Assembly: GCA_029062865.1 (NCBI GenBank)
Contig: JAIDPG010000294.1
Coordinates: 1-22,402 of the forward strand
Source: Oscillospiraceae bacterium
GTDB taxonomy: Bacteria > Bacillota > Clostridia > Oscillospirales > Ruminococcaceae
Length of the DNA stretch: 22,402 nucleotides
Direction: 5' to 3'
Shown: one piece after another, positions 5,010 through 13,655 of the stretch
How the letters are laid out: each line of letters opens with the position of its first letter
Position numbering within the stretch: the first letter of the stretch is position 1
The notes under the pieces: model-generated
What the model was told of the DNA's origin: nothing
Databases searched by the model: none
Seen by the model: the letters and a program-made list of their open reading frames with translations, nothing else
Translations under genes and position numbers: made by a program

Positions 5010-7082
5010 ATGTCAAAGTTCTCATCATTGATCAGATCTATAATAATGGCGGCATTTGTGATTGTCGCCTCGTTTTTCTGCGGCGTGAAGCTTCTCCAGA
5101 CACAAATCGTCGAGGGCGAAAAGTACTTCGCTATGACGAAGAGCGTCAAGGAAACGACGCTGGAGATAGAATCCGCGCGCGGGCAGATCGTTGACAGAAA
5201 CGGCAAGGTGCTGAATACGAACAAAATCTCCCATAGCCTTAATCTGCAATACTACGCGCTTGAAAAGGGCAGCGAGAACGAGATAATCTACAGGCTCGTC
5301 ACCGTTATGCTGAAAAACGGCGACAAGTGGAACGACGAGCTGCCTATCTCGCTTGAAGCGCCGTATAAGTTCCTCCCGAACAAGGAAAAGGAAATCGCGA
5401 AGATGAAGCAGCTGATAAACGTCGCGGGCTATTCCACCGCCGAGGACTGCATGTACTGGATCTGCAAAAGCAGCGGCATCGACGAGAAATACGACGAGAA
5501 AATGCGCCGCTACATCGCGGGCGTGCGGTATCAGATGCTTCTTAAGGAATTCTCCGAGTGGAACAGCAAGTTTGTAATGGCTTCCGACATCAGCGCGGAT
5601 ACCGTAAGCGAGCTTAAAGAGCTGGAATACCTGCTCGAGGGCGTTGACATCAGCGAAAGCTGGGAGCGGCAGTATCTCGACCCGACCCTCGCGCCGCATC
5701 TCCGCGGAGTTGTCGGGGCGATTAGCGGGGAGCAGTACGAGGCTCTGAAAGAAGACGGCTACAAGCCCGACGACATAATCGGGCGCGAGGGAGTGGAAAA
5801 GTCGCTTGAGGACGTGCTCCACGGCACCCGCGGCGAGCGTACGATAACTCGCGGCAGTGAGATAGACGGCGTTAAAGAGGAGATTACAACGCAGCCCGCG
5901 GCGGGCAATTCAGTTATGCTGACGCTCGACAGCGAGCTCCAGCAGCTTTTGCAGGACGCGCTGGAGTATCACATAAACTACATCAACTCGGATTATCTCC
6001 AAAAGTCCGGGAGCAACTACACGAACTTCAAGGGCGGCTGCAAGGCGGGCGCGATCGTCGTGCTGGACGTCAAGACGGGCGGCGTTCTCGCGGCGCCAAG
6101 CTATCCCGGCTATGACCTCAACGATATGGTGAAGAACTACAGCGAGGTTTTAAACCGCCCCGGAAGCCCGCTTTTAAACCGCGCGCTTTTCGGCGAATAT
6201 CGCCCCGGTTCGACGTTCAAGACGATAACCGGAACGGCTGGAATGGCGGAGGGCGCGATCACTCCGACAAGCCTGATCAACTGCGGACACGTCTACGGGC
6301 TTTACGGCGGAGGCTTCACCTGCCTTGGCTGGCACGGCGGAATTCCCGTCACGACGGCGCTTCAGTTTTCCTGCAACATTTTCTTTTACGAGACCGCCCG
6401 CCGCATTGGCATCGACAAGCTCGCCGCGTGGGGCGCGAGGTTCGGCATCGGCGAGGACTTGGGTCTGGAACTCGATATGGCGACGGGGCACATGAGCTCG
6501 CTTGAATTCTTCGACGAAATGGGCTACGACTGGTACGAGGGCAACATTATTCAAGCGGGAATAGGTCAGTGCGAAACGGCGGTCACGCCGATGCACCTTG
6601 CCGTGCAGGCGATGACGATTGCGAACAAGGGCGTGCGCTACGAGCCGCATATCGTGAGATCCGTCTACAACTACGACCTCTCCGAGAAGCTCTACGACAA
6701 GCAGCCGACGATCGCCGAGGATTTTTCCGGCTATGAGAATATGGACACGTATATGGACGCGGTAAAAACGGGTATGAAGCTTATGGCGGACACTCAGGTG
6801 ACGTTTTATTTCAAGGGCACGGGCTCCAAAAACGCGTATGATTACCTCGGCTTCAAGGGCAAGGTCGCGACCAAGAGCGGCACGCCGCAGACCTCCGAGA
6901 ACGAGTACAACTCCGCGCTTATAGGCTTCTATCCCGCCGACGATCCTCAAATCGCGTTCGGAATTCTGCTGGAAAACGGCGAGTATTCAAAGGTTCTCGG
7001 CGCGAATGTCGTAAACGCGTATGTCCACCGCAAGATCAGCACACAGTACGACGACGAGGGAAAACCTTGTTCAATGTTGTAA
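5010..7082 (+). CDS. mrdA: Class B penicillin-binding protein, elongasome transpeptidase (PBP2 type)
   Basis: Cross-links peptidoglycan stem peptides on the outer face of the membrane, as the transpeptidase partner of the Mre elongasome. The 690-residue product has a membrane anchor at about 8-30, a dimerisation domain at about 50-290 (ESARGQIVDRNGKVL at about 54-68, DDIIGREGVEKSLEDVL at about 258-274), and the transpeptidase domain from about 330. The three active-site motifs are visible: STFK with S401, SCN with S454, and KSGT with K622 (a KSG variant of the usual KTG). GGAG (4999-5002) lies seven bases before the ATG. The dimerisation domain carries a long insert of about 100-220 compared with short PBP2 forms. 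The gene name reflects context; a sporulation-type class B PBP is less likely here. Two hairpins follow the stop. Confidence 0.95.
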   Translation: MSKFSSLIRSIIMAAFVIVASFFCGVKLLQTQIVEGEKYFAMTKSVKETTLEIESARGQIVDRNGKVLNTNKISHSLNLQYYALEKGSENEIIYRLVTVMLKNGDKWNDELPISLEAPYKFLPNKEKEIAKMKQLINVAGYSTAEDCMYWICKSSGIDEKYDEKMRRYIAGVRYQMLLKEFSEWNSKFVMASDISADTVSELKELEYLLEGVDISESWERQYLDPTLAPHLRGVVGAISGEQYEALKEDGYKPDDIIGREGVEKSLEDVLHGTRGERTITRGSEIDGVKEEITTQPAAGNSVMLTLDSELQQLLQDALEYHINYINSDYLQKSGSNYTNFKGGCKAGAIVVLDVKTGGVLAAPSYPGYDLNDMVKNYSEVLNRPGSPLLNRALFGEYRPGSTFKTITGTAGMAEGAITPTSLINCGHVYGLYGGGFTCLGWHGGIPVTTALQFSCNIFFYETARRIGIDKLAAWGARFGIGEDLGLELDMATGHMSSLEFFDEMGYDWYEGNIIQAGIGQCETAVTPMHLAVQAMTIANKGVRYEPHIVRSVYNYDLSEKLYDKQPTIAEDFSGYENMDTYMDAVKTGMKLMADTQVTFYFKGTGSKNAYDYLGFKGKVATKSGTPQTSENEYNSALIGFYPADDPQIAFGILLENGEYSKVLGANVVNAYVHRKISTQYDDEGKPCSML

Positions 7083-7091
7083 ATTAACCCC

Positions 7092-7124
7092 TTGTATTTC
7101 CCCGCCTCCGGCGGGGAAATACAA
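7092..7124 (+). terminator. Strong hairpin after the mre/PBP genes
   Basis: Perfect 15-bp stem TTGTATTTCCCCGCC (7092-7106) / GGCGGGGAAATACAA (7110-7124), loop TCC. No T-tract on the plus strand, so it may protect the 3' end or act together with the next hairpin. Confidence 0.6.
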
Positions 7125-7179
7125 AAATATATTAGGTTTTGGTTTTTGAGGGTTTTGTGAAAATTCTTATGAAATTATG

Positions 7180-7205
7180 AAAATTGCGGTTATGCCGCAA
7201 TTTTT
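7180..7205 (+). terminator. Intrinsic terminator after the PBP gene
   Basis: AAAATTGCGG (7180-7189) pairs perfectly with CCGCAATTTT (7195-7204), loop TTATG, ending in TTTTT (7201-7205). It separates the elongasome block from the lipoprotein genes. Confidence 0.75.
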
Positions 7206-7206
7206 A

Positions 7207-7235
7207 TTGACTTTTTGGGAACATTATGTTAAAAT
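7207..7235 (+). promoter_or_regulatory. Promoter of the first CHAP lipoprotein
   Basis: TTGACT (7207-7212), 17-base spacer, TAAAAT (7230-7235) with an extended TGn before the -10. The predicted start near 7242 would leave only about seven bases before the ATG at 7249, although an SD (AAGGAG, 7237-7242) lies there. Either the true start is elsewhere or the message is nearly leaderless. Confidence 0.5.
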
Positions 7236-7248
7236 TAAGGAGTACTTT

Positions 7249-8499
7249 ATGAAGAGAATTGCTTGTGTAATAATCGCGCTTGCACTAGTTTTGACGGGGT
7301 GCAGGGAGAATAACGAGAGCGTTCCGAGCGTGATCTCCGTGCCCGCGCGGAGCTCCTCGGCGACGGCTGAAAGCTCCGAGCCCGTTTCGGAGACGGAGAG
7401 CAGCCGGGCGCCCGAGGAAAGCTCAGCTCCCGAGCAGCATGAGCCTCACTTCACGTTCGACGAGGAGAGCGAGCTTTATGTGCCGGACAGCGCGCCGATA
7501 AGGATCTGCAGCCTTTACGAGGCGCTTTCGCGCTTCGACGAGATCTCGCATACCTCGCCGACAAGCGATGACCCAGAGGAGGTCGTGCGTATTCTTATGG
7601 AGCGCAATATCCTTTGCTTCGCCGCAATGCAAGGAAAATGCTGGACAAGCGTCTACGGTACGGGCGATTCCCCGATAGAGTCCGACTACATAAAAAGCGC
7701 CGCGCAGATGAACGAGCTGTTTTACGGCACGTACACCGAAAACCAGGCGTATCGCTTGTTCTGCCCGCAGCAGGCTTACGGCTACGGAAACCTGTTCCGT
7801 GAGGACGAGGACGGCGTTATCTGGTTTGATATGCAGCATCTTCGGCGCTATCACGCGGATTCGTTCGCGGCGCCGACTTACGCGGCGGTTATCGAGAGCA
7901 GCAGCTATGAGATAACGTTCGGGCGTTATTACGAGCAAAGCCCGACCGTCGGCACTCCGAAGCCGAACACTATGCACTTCAAGGCGGTAAAGGAAAACGG
8001 CGAGTGGAAGCTTCAGACCTACATTACCGACGCGGAGGCGTTCGCGCCGCTTTACGACAGCCTTATCCAAACGGGCAGGATCGGCGCGCCGGAGCTTATG
8101 GAGCTGGCGAAGCGGCAGGTCGGCAACATCGGCGGCGAGAAGTACTGGAGCTGGAACGGCTTCGGGGCGCACATTGAGTGGTGCGGTTCGTTTGTTTCGT
8201 GGATGTACTATCAGGCGGGCAAGGACGGACCGTTCTTCACGGCGTGCGACAGCGGCGGCAAGGCGTGGTTTGAGGAGCGCGGGCAGTGGGCGGACAGCGA
8301 CTATCGCGACATCGCCCCCGGCGACTGCATTTTCTTCGACTGGGATCTTGAGGGCAGCGCCGATCACGTCGGATTGGTCGTCGGCACGGACGGAACGTAT
8401 GTCTACACGATAGAGGGCAACCGCGACGACGTATGCATTGCTCGCGCTTATCTTCTCGATTTTAAATATATCTTGGGCTACGGTTTAATGGAATGGTAG
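7249..8499 (+). CDS. Lipoprotein with C-terminal CHAP domain (putative cell-wall hydrolase)
   Basis: Likely exported, lipid-anchored and acting on peptidoglycan. The 416-residue product starts with a lipoprotein signal (LVLTGC, lipidated C18). A Ser/Glu/Pro-rich linker to about residue 65 follows, then a middle domain of unknown function that includes VKENGEWKL, an NTF2-like pattern. The C-terminal CHAP domain covers about 285-416, with catalytic Cys C312 in EWCGSFVSW, His H373 in DHVGLV, and E389/N391 in TIEGN. Family members are amidases or endopeptidases; the bond cut cannot be told here. The ATG at 7249 follows AAGGAG; an in-frame upstream ATG at 7177 lies in the terminator and would spoil the signal peptide. 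The next gene is its paralogue, 63 bases on, probably co-transcribed. Confidence 0.88.
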   Translation: MKRIACVIIALALVLTGCRENNESVPSVISVPARSSSATAESSEPVSETESSRAPEESSAPEQHEPHFTFDEESELYVPDSAPIRICSLYEALSRFDEISHTSPTSDDPEEVVRILMERNILCFAAMQGKCWTSVYGTGDSPIESDYIKSAAQMNELFYGTYTENQAYRLFCPQQAYGYGNLFREDEDGVIWFDMQHLRRYHADSFAAPTYAAVIESSSYEITFGRYYEQSPTVGTPKPNTMHFKAVKENGEWKLQTYITDAEAFAPLYDSLIQTGRIGAPELMELAKRQVGNIGGEKYWSWNGFGAHIEWCGSFVSWMYYQAGKDGPFFTACDSGGKAWFEERGQWADSDYRDIAPGDCIFFDWDLEGSADHVGLVVGTDGTYVYTIEGNRDDVCIARAYLLDFKYILGYGLMEW

Positions 8500-8562
8500 A
8501 GACGCGGGCTTGTTGAGATCGCTTCGTTCTTTGCCGTTCCTAATGGGGAATTGGAGGAAATA

Positions 8563-9930
8563 TTGAAGCGATTTGCAAAACAAATTATGGCGGCGGCTCT
8601 CGCGGCGGTTATTACGGTATTGTCCGGCTGCGAGCTCTCGTCGGACGGAAAGAAGAGCTCGGGCTTGAGCGTTCCGACGGTCGGGAGCAATTTGGGGAGC
8701 TCAAACATTCCGACGGAAAGCGCAGGGGAGAACCACGATGAGGCGGAGCCGAGAATTACCTCGTACAGAGCGCCCGACGCGCCCGTGTACAACGATCTCC
8801 CGACGGACGCAGACCCGCAGCCTGACGAGGCACGGTTTACGTTCGACAATGATGATTACACTCCGCCCGAGCCCTATTATATCCCCGAAAGCGCGGATAT
8901 CAGGGTTCCGAGCGTTACGGAGGCTTTGAGCGATTTCGAGGCGATACAAAACCGCTCCGCCTCGGGCACTCCCGCGGAGATCGTCCGCACGCTTCTCGAA
9001 AAGAACGTGCTCTGCTTCGCTATGCTGAACGCGCAGTGCTGGACGTTCGACGACGAGTACGCGGAGGATTTTTACTACTCGAGAGGCACCGCGCCGATAA
9101 ACTCGAAATATCTCAAATCCACGGAGCAAATCGACGATTTGTTCTACGAGACTTACACGAAGGACAAGGCGGATTATCTCATTCACTACTACGACGGCAA
9201 AAACACGATCAACGCGTTTTATGAAAAGGACGGCGAGCTGTACGCGACGTTCTCGGAAATTCTCAGAACCGCCAACGACAGCTTTAAAACCCCGACATAC
9301 GTCTGCATAACGAGCTCTACGAAAAACAGGATCGAGTTTAACAGATACTACACGCAAAGCCCCAAGGAGGGAATGCCGCAGCCGAACAACTACACGTTCG
9401 CGGCGGTTCGGAAAAACGGCGTGTGGCGGCTGGAGAACTACATCATCGACGCGCCGAGCTACGCGCCGCTTTATCAGAACCTCATCACGACCTCCCGCGC
9501 CGGCTCGCCCGACCTTGTGAACTTCGCGGTGAAGCAGGCGGGCAACTTCACGGGGGAGCCCTACTGGGACTGGTACGGCTTCGACAACCGTATCGAGTGG
9601 TGCGGGGCGTTTGTTTCGTGGTGCTATCACGAGGCGGGCATGAACGGGCCGTTCTTCACGTTCACCCACTCCGAGGGCATTGAGTGGTTTGTAGAGCAGG
9701 GGCTTTTCCGCGACAACTCGTTCCGCGAGATCGCCCCCGGCGACTGCATTTTCTTCGACTGGGATCTCGACGGCTGGTCGAACCACGTCGGAATGGTCAT
9801 CGGCACGGACGGCAAGAAGGTCTACACGATAGAGGGCAACCGCTGCGACACCTGCCGCACCTGCGAATACGACCTCGACGATGACCGCATTTTAGGCTAC
9901 GGCATTATCGACTGGAACAAATATAATTAA
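8563..9930 (+). CDS. Second lipoprotein with C-terminal CHAP domain, tandem paralogue
   Basis: Same layout as the preceding gene: lipoprotein signal (VLSGC, lipidated C23), a Ser/Pro/Asp-rich linker to about 90, a middle domain with VRKNGVWRLENY, and a CHAP domain at about 320-455. The CHAP domain has C347 in EWCGAFVSW, H408 in NHVGMV, and E424/N426 in TIEGN. The start is a TTG at 8563, chosen because GGAGG (8553-8557) sits five bases upstream and the frame gives a proper lysine/arginine-led signal peptide; a TTG at 8551 overlaps the SD itself. The two paralogues share a 38-base identical stretch (8311-8348 and 9730-9767), while linkers and N-termini have diverged. Role inferred: cell-wall hydrolysis at the membrane surface. 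Confidence 0.87.
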   Translation: MKRFAKQIMAAALAAVITVLSGCELSSDGKKSSGLSVPTVGSNLGSSNIPTESAGENHDEAEPRITSYRAPDAPVYNDLPTDADPQPDEARFTFDNDDYTPPEPYYIPESADIRVPSVTEALSDFEAIQNRSASGTPAEIVRTLLEKNVLCFAMLNAQCWTFDDEYAEDFYYSRGTAPINSKYLKSTEQIDDLFYETYTKDKADYLIHYYDGKNTINAFYEKDGELYATFSEILRTANDSFKTPTYVCITSSTKNRIEFNRYYTQSPKEGMPQPNNYTFAAVRKNGVWRLENYIIDAPSYAPLYQNLITTSRAGSPDLVNFAVKQAGNFTGEPYWDWYGFDNRIEWCGAFVSWCYHEAGMNGPFFTFTHSEGIEWFVEQGLFRDNSFREIAPGDCIFFDWDLDGWSNHVGMVIGTDGKKVYTIEGNRCDTCRTCEYDLDDDRILGYGIIDWNKYN

Positions 9931-9950
9931 CAATGGACAATTAACGTGTG

Positions 9951-9979
9951 CTGAAAACGCATAACAGCTTTAGTATAAT
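9951..9979 (+). promoter_or_regulatory. Promoter of the esterase lipoprotein
   Basis: CTGAAA (9951-9956), 17-base spacer, TATAAT (9974-9979). The -10 is perfect and the -35 is weak. Transcription would start near 9986, giving a leader of about 35 nt. Confidence 0.5.
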
Positions 9980-10021
9980 ATCAGTAAACATTTCGGAATT
10001 AGCGACAGAAAGGATCATAGT

Positions 10022-11539
10022 ATGAAAAAGGCATTTTTAATTCTCTTATCGTCTTTAATGTTGTTGTCGTTCGGTGCTTGCAGCAGCAACACGGAAAGCG
10101 GCGTTAGCAGCGACAGCACATCTACGGGTATTGTGCAGGCTGCCGAGCCGATAAGGCTCGTAAACAAAATGACCAAAACGGAGCGTTCGAGGGTAAACAA
10201 GCACGCGCTTACGCTTCTTGACGAGCCTGAGGAAGCAGAGCATAAGGTGAGCATTGAATTTATAACACAAACGCCCGATGATCTGCGTGCCTATTTTGAA
10301 AATCATCGTGACGAGATCACCGCCGAGGAATATGAGCAGGCTATTAAAAATATCAATGATATGGCGGAGTCCGGAGAAAGCTATACCTTTGCGGCGTATG
10401 GGCTGATAGACGGCTGCTTTTATTCGGGTATATTCTGGACGCCCGAACTTGACGATCCCGATAACTATACGACAATTACAGCATATGATTCCGAAACGGG
10501 AGAGACCGAAAAACTAACATTCTACACCTTTGAAGAGTATCTTGACTGGGCGGCTGAGGATTATAAGAAAAGTGGTTGCTCCGAGAATATGATCAAAAGT
10601 AAAATACGTCAGATACAACTGGTTCGTGACGCTTTAAAAAGCGGCGATTATGAAACATTGCCGGAGGGCAGCATCGACCTGACCGATCCGTCGCTGTACT
10701 CCGACCCGTTTGCAGATCCGTTTGCGGATTATCGAAACGTATGGGAGTATGACCGCGAAGCGGTAGAGGCGATTAAGGATTCCATAGACGAAATAAGCGT
10801 CTATGATGAGGAGCTTAACACGGAGTTCCTCGTTCACTTGACACTCCCTCCGAATTATGATAAGGACAAGACATATCCGGTATTCTTGCTGACGGACGGC
10901 GTATGGCGCTTCGGAAATCATACGGAGCTGCGCAAGGTAATGGAGGACGGCGAAGCCGCGGACGTTATACTTGTAAGTCTCGGCTATAACTATAAAATAG
11001 ACGGCACCAACGCATATTACCGTTTCACGCATCTGCTTCAGGAGCGCGACAAGCTGCTGGATTTCATAACGGACAATTTAATGCCGTATCTCGGCGAGAA
11101 TTACAATATCGACTACGCAAATTCATCGCTTTACGGACATTCCAACGGTGGAGTTTTCGCTCATAACGCTCTCTGTAAATCTGATTTTTACGGGAATCAG
11201 CCGTTTGGAAATTACATCATAGGCAGCCCCGCGTTCTGGGGTCTGTATGATGAGGATTTCGACTTAGACCCGGAGGGCTGCAAAAATGATTACGGATATT
11301 TCGACAGGAATGACACGCTTGATAAAAGGGTTTTCCTCTGCGGAGGCTCGCTGGAGGATCCCGATTACGCTGACAGCTACAAGGGTCACGATACCACGCT
11401 GGAGGGGCTTGCAAAGCTGAATGATCGGTTGAGCGCCCACAACGCCAACGTGACATACAAGCTGTACGAATCTCATCACTATCAGTTTATCCCCGAGATG
11501 CTTACGGAGTTCTTAAAAGAGACATACCCGAGGCAATAG
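10022..11539 (+). CDS. Lipoprotein with C-terminal putative esterase domain
   Basis: Predicted surface-anchored serine hydrolase. The 505-residue product has a lipoprotein signal (SFGAC, lipidated C20) and an N-terminal region of about 45-230, rich in acidic residues, that I do not recognise. From about 260 to the end there is an alpha/beta hydrolase of the putative esterase (Fes/esterase D) type: VHLTLPPNYDKDKTYPVFLL, the nucleophile elbow YGHSNGG with S374, and a late HHYQFIP that likely supplies the catalytic His. The substrate is unknown; acyl or feruloyl groups on glycans, or siderophore esters, are known for the family. AGAAAGGA lies upstream of the ATG. Codons are noticeably more AT-rich than in the neighbouring CHAP genes, a hint of separate origin. 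It has its own promoter and ends at the shared terminator with glmS. Confidence 0.85.
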   Translation: MKKAFLILLSSLMLLSFGACSSNTESGVSSDSTSTGIVQAAEPIRLVNKMTKTERSRVNKHALTLLDEPEEAEHKVSIEFITQTPDDLRAYFENHRDEITAEEYEQAIKNINDMAESGESYTFAAYGLIDGCFYSGIFWTPELDDPDNYTTITAYDSETGETEKLTFYTFEEYLDWAAEDYKKSGCSENMIKSKIRQIQLVRDALKSGDYETLPEGSIDLTDPSLYSDPFADPFADYRNVWEYDREAVEAIKDSIDEISVYDEELNTEFLVHLTLPPNYDKDKTYPVFLLTDGVWRFGNHTELRKVMEDGEAADVILVSLGYNYKIDGTNAYYRFTHLLQERDKLLDFITDNLMPYLGENYNIDYANSSLYGHSNGGVFAHNALCKSDFYGNQPFGNYIIGSPAFWGLYDEDFDLDPEGCKNDYGYFDRNDTLDKRVFLCGGSLEDPDYADSYKGHDTTLEGLAKLNDRLSAHNANVTYKLYESHHYQFIPEMLTEFLKETYPRQ

Positions 11540-11572
11540 CTCCCGACTGAATAATAAGCTGCTTTCGCATAA

Positions 11573-11601
11573 AAAAATCCCCCGCTTCGCGGGGGATTTT
11601 T
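11573..11601. terminator. Bidirectional terminator between the esterase gene and glmS
   Basis: AAAAATCCCCCGC (11573-11585) pairs with GCGGGGGATTTTT (11589-11601), 13 bp perfect with loop TTC. A-rich and T-rich flanks work in both directions, as fits the convergent genes on either side. Confidence 0.92.
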
Positions 11602-11610
11602 CGCAACAGA

Positions 11611-13440
11611 TTATTCCGTTGTAACGGACTTCGCGAGATTGCGAGGCTTATCGGGATCGTTACCGCGGAGTATCGACGAATAGTACGCGATGAGCTGCAA
11701 AGCGCACATTGTCGGCAGGGGAGCAAGCAGATCGTCAAGCTCGCCGAGCGCCAGATCAAGCCGCAGGTCGGCTTTGCCGTCGGCGACGCGCGCGTCCTCT
11801 CGGCAGATCATTATCACGTTCGCGCCGCGCGCCTTTACCTCCTCCATATTGCTTATCGTCTTTTCGACGACGTGCCGCTGCGTCGCTATCGTAATTACGG
11901 GGATATTCTGCTGTATCAGCGCGATAGGTCCGTGCTTCAGCTCGCCCGCCGCGTACGCCTCGGAGTGAATGTAGGAGATCTCCTTCAGCTTCAGCGAGCC
12001 CTCCAGCGACAGCGCGTAGTCCAGCCCGCGCCCGATGAAGAACAGCGTCTCGGTGTTCACAAGCTTCGACGCGATGAACTGGCACTCGTCCGAGCGCTCG
12101 ATAACGTCGCTTATCAGCTTCGGCGTTCCGCAAAGCTGCTCCGTGAGCCGTTTCAGCTCGTTTTCGTCAATCTCGCCTCTCGCGAACGCGAACCGAAACG
12201 CGAGCAGATACAGCGTCGTTATCTGCACGGAATACGCCTTTGTTGAAGCCACGGCGATCTCCAGTCCGCCGAGCGTGTTTATGCAGATATCCGCCTCGCG
12301 GGCTATCGCGGAGTACTTGACGTTCACGACCGCGAGTGTCGTCGCGCCGAGCTCCTTTGCGAGTTCCAGGCTTGCCTTAGTGTCCGCGGTCTCGCCCGAC
12401 TGTGACACGACGATCACCAGATCTCCCTCGCCGACGATCGGCTCCATATAGCGGAATTCGCTTGCTATCTCCACCGTCACGGGGACTCTTGCGAGCCTTT
12501 CCATCGCGTATTTCGCGACCATTCCCGCGTACATCGCCGTGCCGCACGCCGTGATGAACACTCTTCTGAACCCGCGCAGCATATCGTCCGTCACGCCGAA
12601 CTGCGTGAAATCCGGCTCGCCGTCCTTAACAATGCCGTCAAGCATTTTCCCTACGACATCGGGCTGCTCGTGTATTTCCTTCAGCATATAATGCGGGAAG
12701 CCGCACTTCTGCGCCTGCTCGACATCCCACTCCGCGGTCTGGCGCTCCTTTTCGATCGACATTCCGTGCAGGTCGAAGAACCTCGCGCCGTTCGGGTCAA
12801 GGCGCACTATCTCGTTATCGTCAAGCAGAACGTAGTCCTTTGTGTACTTCAAAAACGCGGGGATATCGCTCGCGATGAAGTTCTCGCCCTCGCCGAGCCC
12901 GACGATAAGCGGGCTTCCGAACCGCGCCGCGTAAACCCGCTCCGGGAAATCCTTGAAGATTATCCCCAGCGCGTAGCTCCCGCGCAGCTCCTTAAGCGTC
13001 TCGGTTATCGCGTGCAGAGGATTTCGCTCCGCGTAATAATAATCAAGCAGGCAAGCCACGACCTCGCTGTCCGTCTGCGACAAAAACGTATAGCCCTGCT
13101 CCGTCAGAAACTCCTTGAGCTCCGCGTAATTCTCGATTATTCCGTTATGTACGATAGTCACGCGTCCGTTCGAGTGCGGGTGAGAGTTCACGTCCGACGG
13201 CTCGCCATGCGTAGCCCAGCGCGTATGTCCTATCCCGCAGTGACCTTTGGGGCTGCCCTCGCGCTCCAGCTTCTCCGACATCGCCGCGAGCTTCCCGCGC
13301 GTTTTCACCGTCTTTATCTCCGCGCCCTCAAATACCGCGATCCCCGCGCTGTCATACCCGCGATACTCCAGCTTTTCCAGACCGTCCATAAGAACGGAGG
13401 TGCAGTCACGAGCCCCAAGATATCCAACTATGCCACACAT
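11611..13440 (-). CDS. glmS: Glutamine-fructose-6-phosphate aminotransferase (isomerising)
   Basis: Makes glucosamine-6-phosphate from fructose-6-phosphate and glutamine, the first committed step to UDP-GlcNAc and peptidoglycan. The 609-residue product has the normal length and order. It starts with a class II glutamine amidotransferase domain (catalytic Cys2 in MCGIVGYLG, then YRGYDSAG and HTRWATHG). Two SIS sugar-isomerase domains follow (TACGTAMYAG and SQSGETADT in the first; IGRGLDYALSLEGSLKLKE in the second), and it ends in the typical DKPRNLAKSVT. The SD AAGGGGG sits nine bases before the ATG. Its upstream DNA carries the element shared with mreC and a foldback. I did not recognise a glmS ribozyme core there. 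pyk lies upstream on the same strand, 281 bases away. Confidence 0.98.
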   Translation of the reverse strand: MCGIVGYLGARDCTSVLMDGLEKLEYRGYDSAGIAVFEGAEIKTVKTRGKLAAMSEKLEREGSPKGHCGIGHTRWATHGEPSDVNSHPHSNGRVTIVHNGIIENYAELKEFLTEQGYTFLSQTDSEVVACLLDYYYAERNPLHAITETLKELRGSYALGIIFKDFPERVYAARFGSPLIVGLGEGENFIASDIPAFLKYTKDYVLLDDNEIVRLDPNGARFFDLHGMSIEKERQTAEWDVEQAQKCGFPHYMLKEIHEQPDVVGKMLDGIVKDGEPDFTQFGVTDDMLRGFRRVFITACGTAMYAGMVAKYAMERLARVPVTVEIASEFRYMEPIVGEGDLVIVVSQSGETADTKASLELAKELGATTLAVVNVKYSAIAREADICINTLGGLEIAVASTKAYSVQITTLYLLAFRFAFARGEIDENELKRLTEQLCGTPKLISDVIERSDECQFIASKLVNTETLFFIGRGLDYALSLEGSLKLKEISYIHSEAYAAGELKHGPIALIQQNIPVITIATQRHVVEKTISNMEEVKARGANVIMICREDARVADGKADLRLDLALGELDDLLAPLPTMCALQLIAYYSSILRGNDPDKPRNLAKSVTTE

Positions 13441-13454
13441 ATAAAATCCCCCTT

Positions 13455-13520
13455 ATTTAAATTTTTATTTTTATTTAATTTCAAAATTCCGTTACCGTAT
13501 GCTGCTTTCCGCTCCACTGC
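13455..13520 (-). repeat. Leader element shared with mreC, copy 2 (upstream of glmS)
   Basis: Read on the minus strand it runs GCAGTGGAGCG, AAGCAGCATACGGT, GGAATTTTGAAATT, and AAAATTTAAAT, then the glmS SD. The order and orientation match copy 1 before mreC at 3366-3449, with an 18-base shorter A/T part. Confidence 0.6.
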
Positions 13521-13540
13521 GAGCTTTTAATTTGCTCGAT

Positions 13541-13655
13541 GAGTTGTGTCAGGGCGGATTCCACTATCTTTTTTCGTTATGTTGCGTCGGGGTTGTTCCC
13601 CCACTTTCCCGACGCAACATAACGATTATAATTAGTGAAGCCGCCTTGACAGCTC
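13541..13655. repeat. Long foldback element between pyk and glmS
   Basis: The core is a perfect 18-bp inverted repeat (13574-13591 and 13608-13625) with a 16-base loop. Outside it the arms keep pairing: TGTCAGGGCGG (13547-13557) against CCGCCTTGACA (13641-13651), 10 of 11, plus GAG/CTC at the ends. It has no T-tract in terminator position on either strand. CGTTACCG (13490-13497) and CCGTAACG (13696-13703) are weak outer inverted repeats. It has the look of a non-autonomous mobile or REP-like element; no family was identified. Confidence 0.6.
13625..13652 (-). promoter_or_regulatory. Possible glmS promoter inside the foldback
   Basis: On the minus strand CTGTCA (complement of 13647-13652), 16-base spacer, TATAAT (complement of 13625-13630). 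If used, the message starts near 13618 and its leader of about 178 nt contains the element shared with mreC. Confidence 0.35.

Noticed and set aside
7177..7248. 24-residue extension of the first CHAP lipoprotein from ATG 7177
   Set aside because: It overlaps the terminator hairpin and promoter, and would place non-signal sequence before a proper lipoprotein signal peptide.
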